A stretch of DNA of 64,000 nucleotides, from NCBI RefSeq assembly GCF_009831415.1, contig NZ_CP043727.1, forward strand, positions 3,844,001 through 3,908,000, read 5' to 3'. This document shows positions 63,706 to 64,000 of the stretch, in pieces. Source of the DNA: Yersinia canariae. Lineage in GTDB: Bacteria; Pseudomonadota; Gammaproteobacteria; Enterobacterales; Enterobacteriaceae. The notes under the pieces were generated by a model that was given only the letters and a program-made list of their open reading frames with translations, was not told the origin of the DNA and did no database searches. Every line of letters starts with the position of its first letter. Within the stretch, counting starts at the first letter, position 1. The translations under genes and the position numbers were made by a program.

Positions 63706-63790
63706 CCTCGACTTCCCTCCGCTGGCATAATCCAGATCAGGTTATTCAAGCTTGTCTCACAAAGTATCAACAAGACTTAAAATCAATATA
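63706..63790 (-). promoter_or_regulatory. TPP riboswitch (THI box) upstream of thiM
   Basis: On the minus strand the 3' half is canonical: CCTGATCTGGATTATGCCAG, then CGGAGGGAAGTC (63741-63706). The 5' half contains GTGAGA in place of the usual CTGAGA, with CTTGT/ACAAG as a likely P2 and GATTT/AAGTC as a possible P1. P2/P3 look shorter or shifted compared with E. coli thiM. It ends about 47 bases before the thiM start, so it could mask the ribosome site when TPP is bound. Confidence 0.82.
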
Positions 63791-63897
63791 AAACAAACAA
63801 TAAATAAAATATAACGTTTCACATAGTCTCAGTAAATCCCTACTAGTCTCGTCATAAATTTGGTACATCATGGGGCGCGGTAAAAACTGGATTATAT

Positions 63898-64000
63898 ATG
63901 GTTGCCTGGAGAAATCCGTCTGGTGTAATCACCAGAAGCTGGAGGTATATTGCCGCTGAGTTTGATATCACTTTGGGCACTTACCCACTATTAAAAAAAG
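63898..64000 (+). CDS. Possible start of a gene running off the right edge
   Basis: The frame from ATG at 63898 begins MVAWRNPSGVITRSWRYIAA and stays open to the edge (34 codons). The ribosome site is poor. The DNA also contains a hairpin (CTGGTG/CACCAG at 63931-63946). I do not recognise the protein; it could be non-coding leader. Confidence 0.25.
   Translation, partial: MVAWRNPSGVITRSWRYIAAEFDITLGTYPLLKK

Noticed and set aside
1..64000. CRISPR array, tRNA, rRNA or prophage
   Set aside because: No regularly spaced repeats, no cloverleaf-type sequence ending in CCA, no rRNA words and no phage structural or integrase genes were seen.

Overview
The window reads as a Yersinia chromosome, most consistent with Yersinia enterocolitica of the highly pathogenic (biovar 1B) type. 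It carries a nearly complete chromosomal Ysa type III secretion system (T3SS) with its AraC-type activator YsaE, chaperone SycB, pilotin YsaP and the YsrR/YsrS signalling pair. The remaining genes are ordinary enteric genes (mdtNOP, pepT, proP, cueP, ttdRABT, thiM). This assignment rests on protein recognition only; no search was run.

Positions 1-23,730 are the Ysa island. A leftward operon runs ysaE-ysaC-ysaW-ysaV-chaperone-ysaN-SpaM-like-SpaN-like-ysaQRSTU, followed by sycB-yspB, which runs off the left edge. A rightward operon starts from the same intergenic region (13,495-13,689). It encodes the PrgH-, PrgI-, PrgJ- and PrgK-like needle-complex parts, OrgA/B/C-like proteins and an IagB-like transglycosylase. 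After these come a small tail-anchored ToxR-like regulator, the pilotin ysaP, ysrR and ysrS. The last gene (22,729-23,727) is very A+T rich. It encodes what looks like a eukaryotic-type RhoGAP domain with the catalytic arginine and the other signature residues in place. It is the strongest candidate here for an undescribed function: a host-directed effector whose GAP fold differs from that of YopE/SptP. A solo IS903-type terminal repeat lies just beyond it and may mark the island edge.

Positions 23,930-30,300 hold a leftward mdtNOP/ytcA-type efflux operon with an amidohydrolase upstream. A translationally coupled ParD-like/second methionine aminopeptidase pair follows (30,656-31,689). Next is a leftward siderophore-type ABC importer with a good Fur box, divergent from a flavin/heme-type ferric reductase that is followed by an unlisted 31-residue membrane protein. 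Positions 37,600-42,900 are a rightward nucleoside-use set (MHS transporter, LacI regulator, nucleoside hydrolase) plus a YjbB-like Na/Pi transporter, with an ERIC-type repeat between transporter and regulator. Leftward pepT and an AbgT-family transporter, an isochorismatase-like hydrolase, cueP with a textbook MerR/CueR-type promoter, proP, and a two-gene RND efflux system follow. The L-tartrate block ttdR / ttdABT, a GGDEF-EAL membrane protein whose leader contains an ERIC end, a DUF3313 lipoprotein, and thiM behind a TPP riboswitch complete the window.

The genes in the island work together. YsrS senses a periplasmic signal and, with YsrR, drives ysa expression. YsaE with SycB turns on the secreted Ysp proteins. 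YsaC/YsaP/YsaJ and the PrgH-like protein build the needle base, YsaRSTUV the export gate, and YsaN with the OrgA/B-like stator energises and sorts substrates. No rRNA, tRNA, CRISPR array or intact transposase gene was seen.
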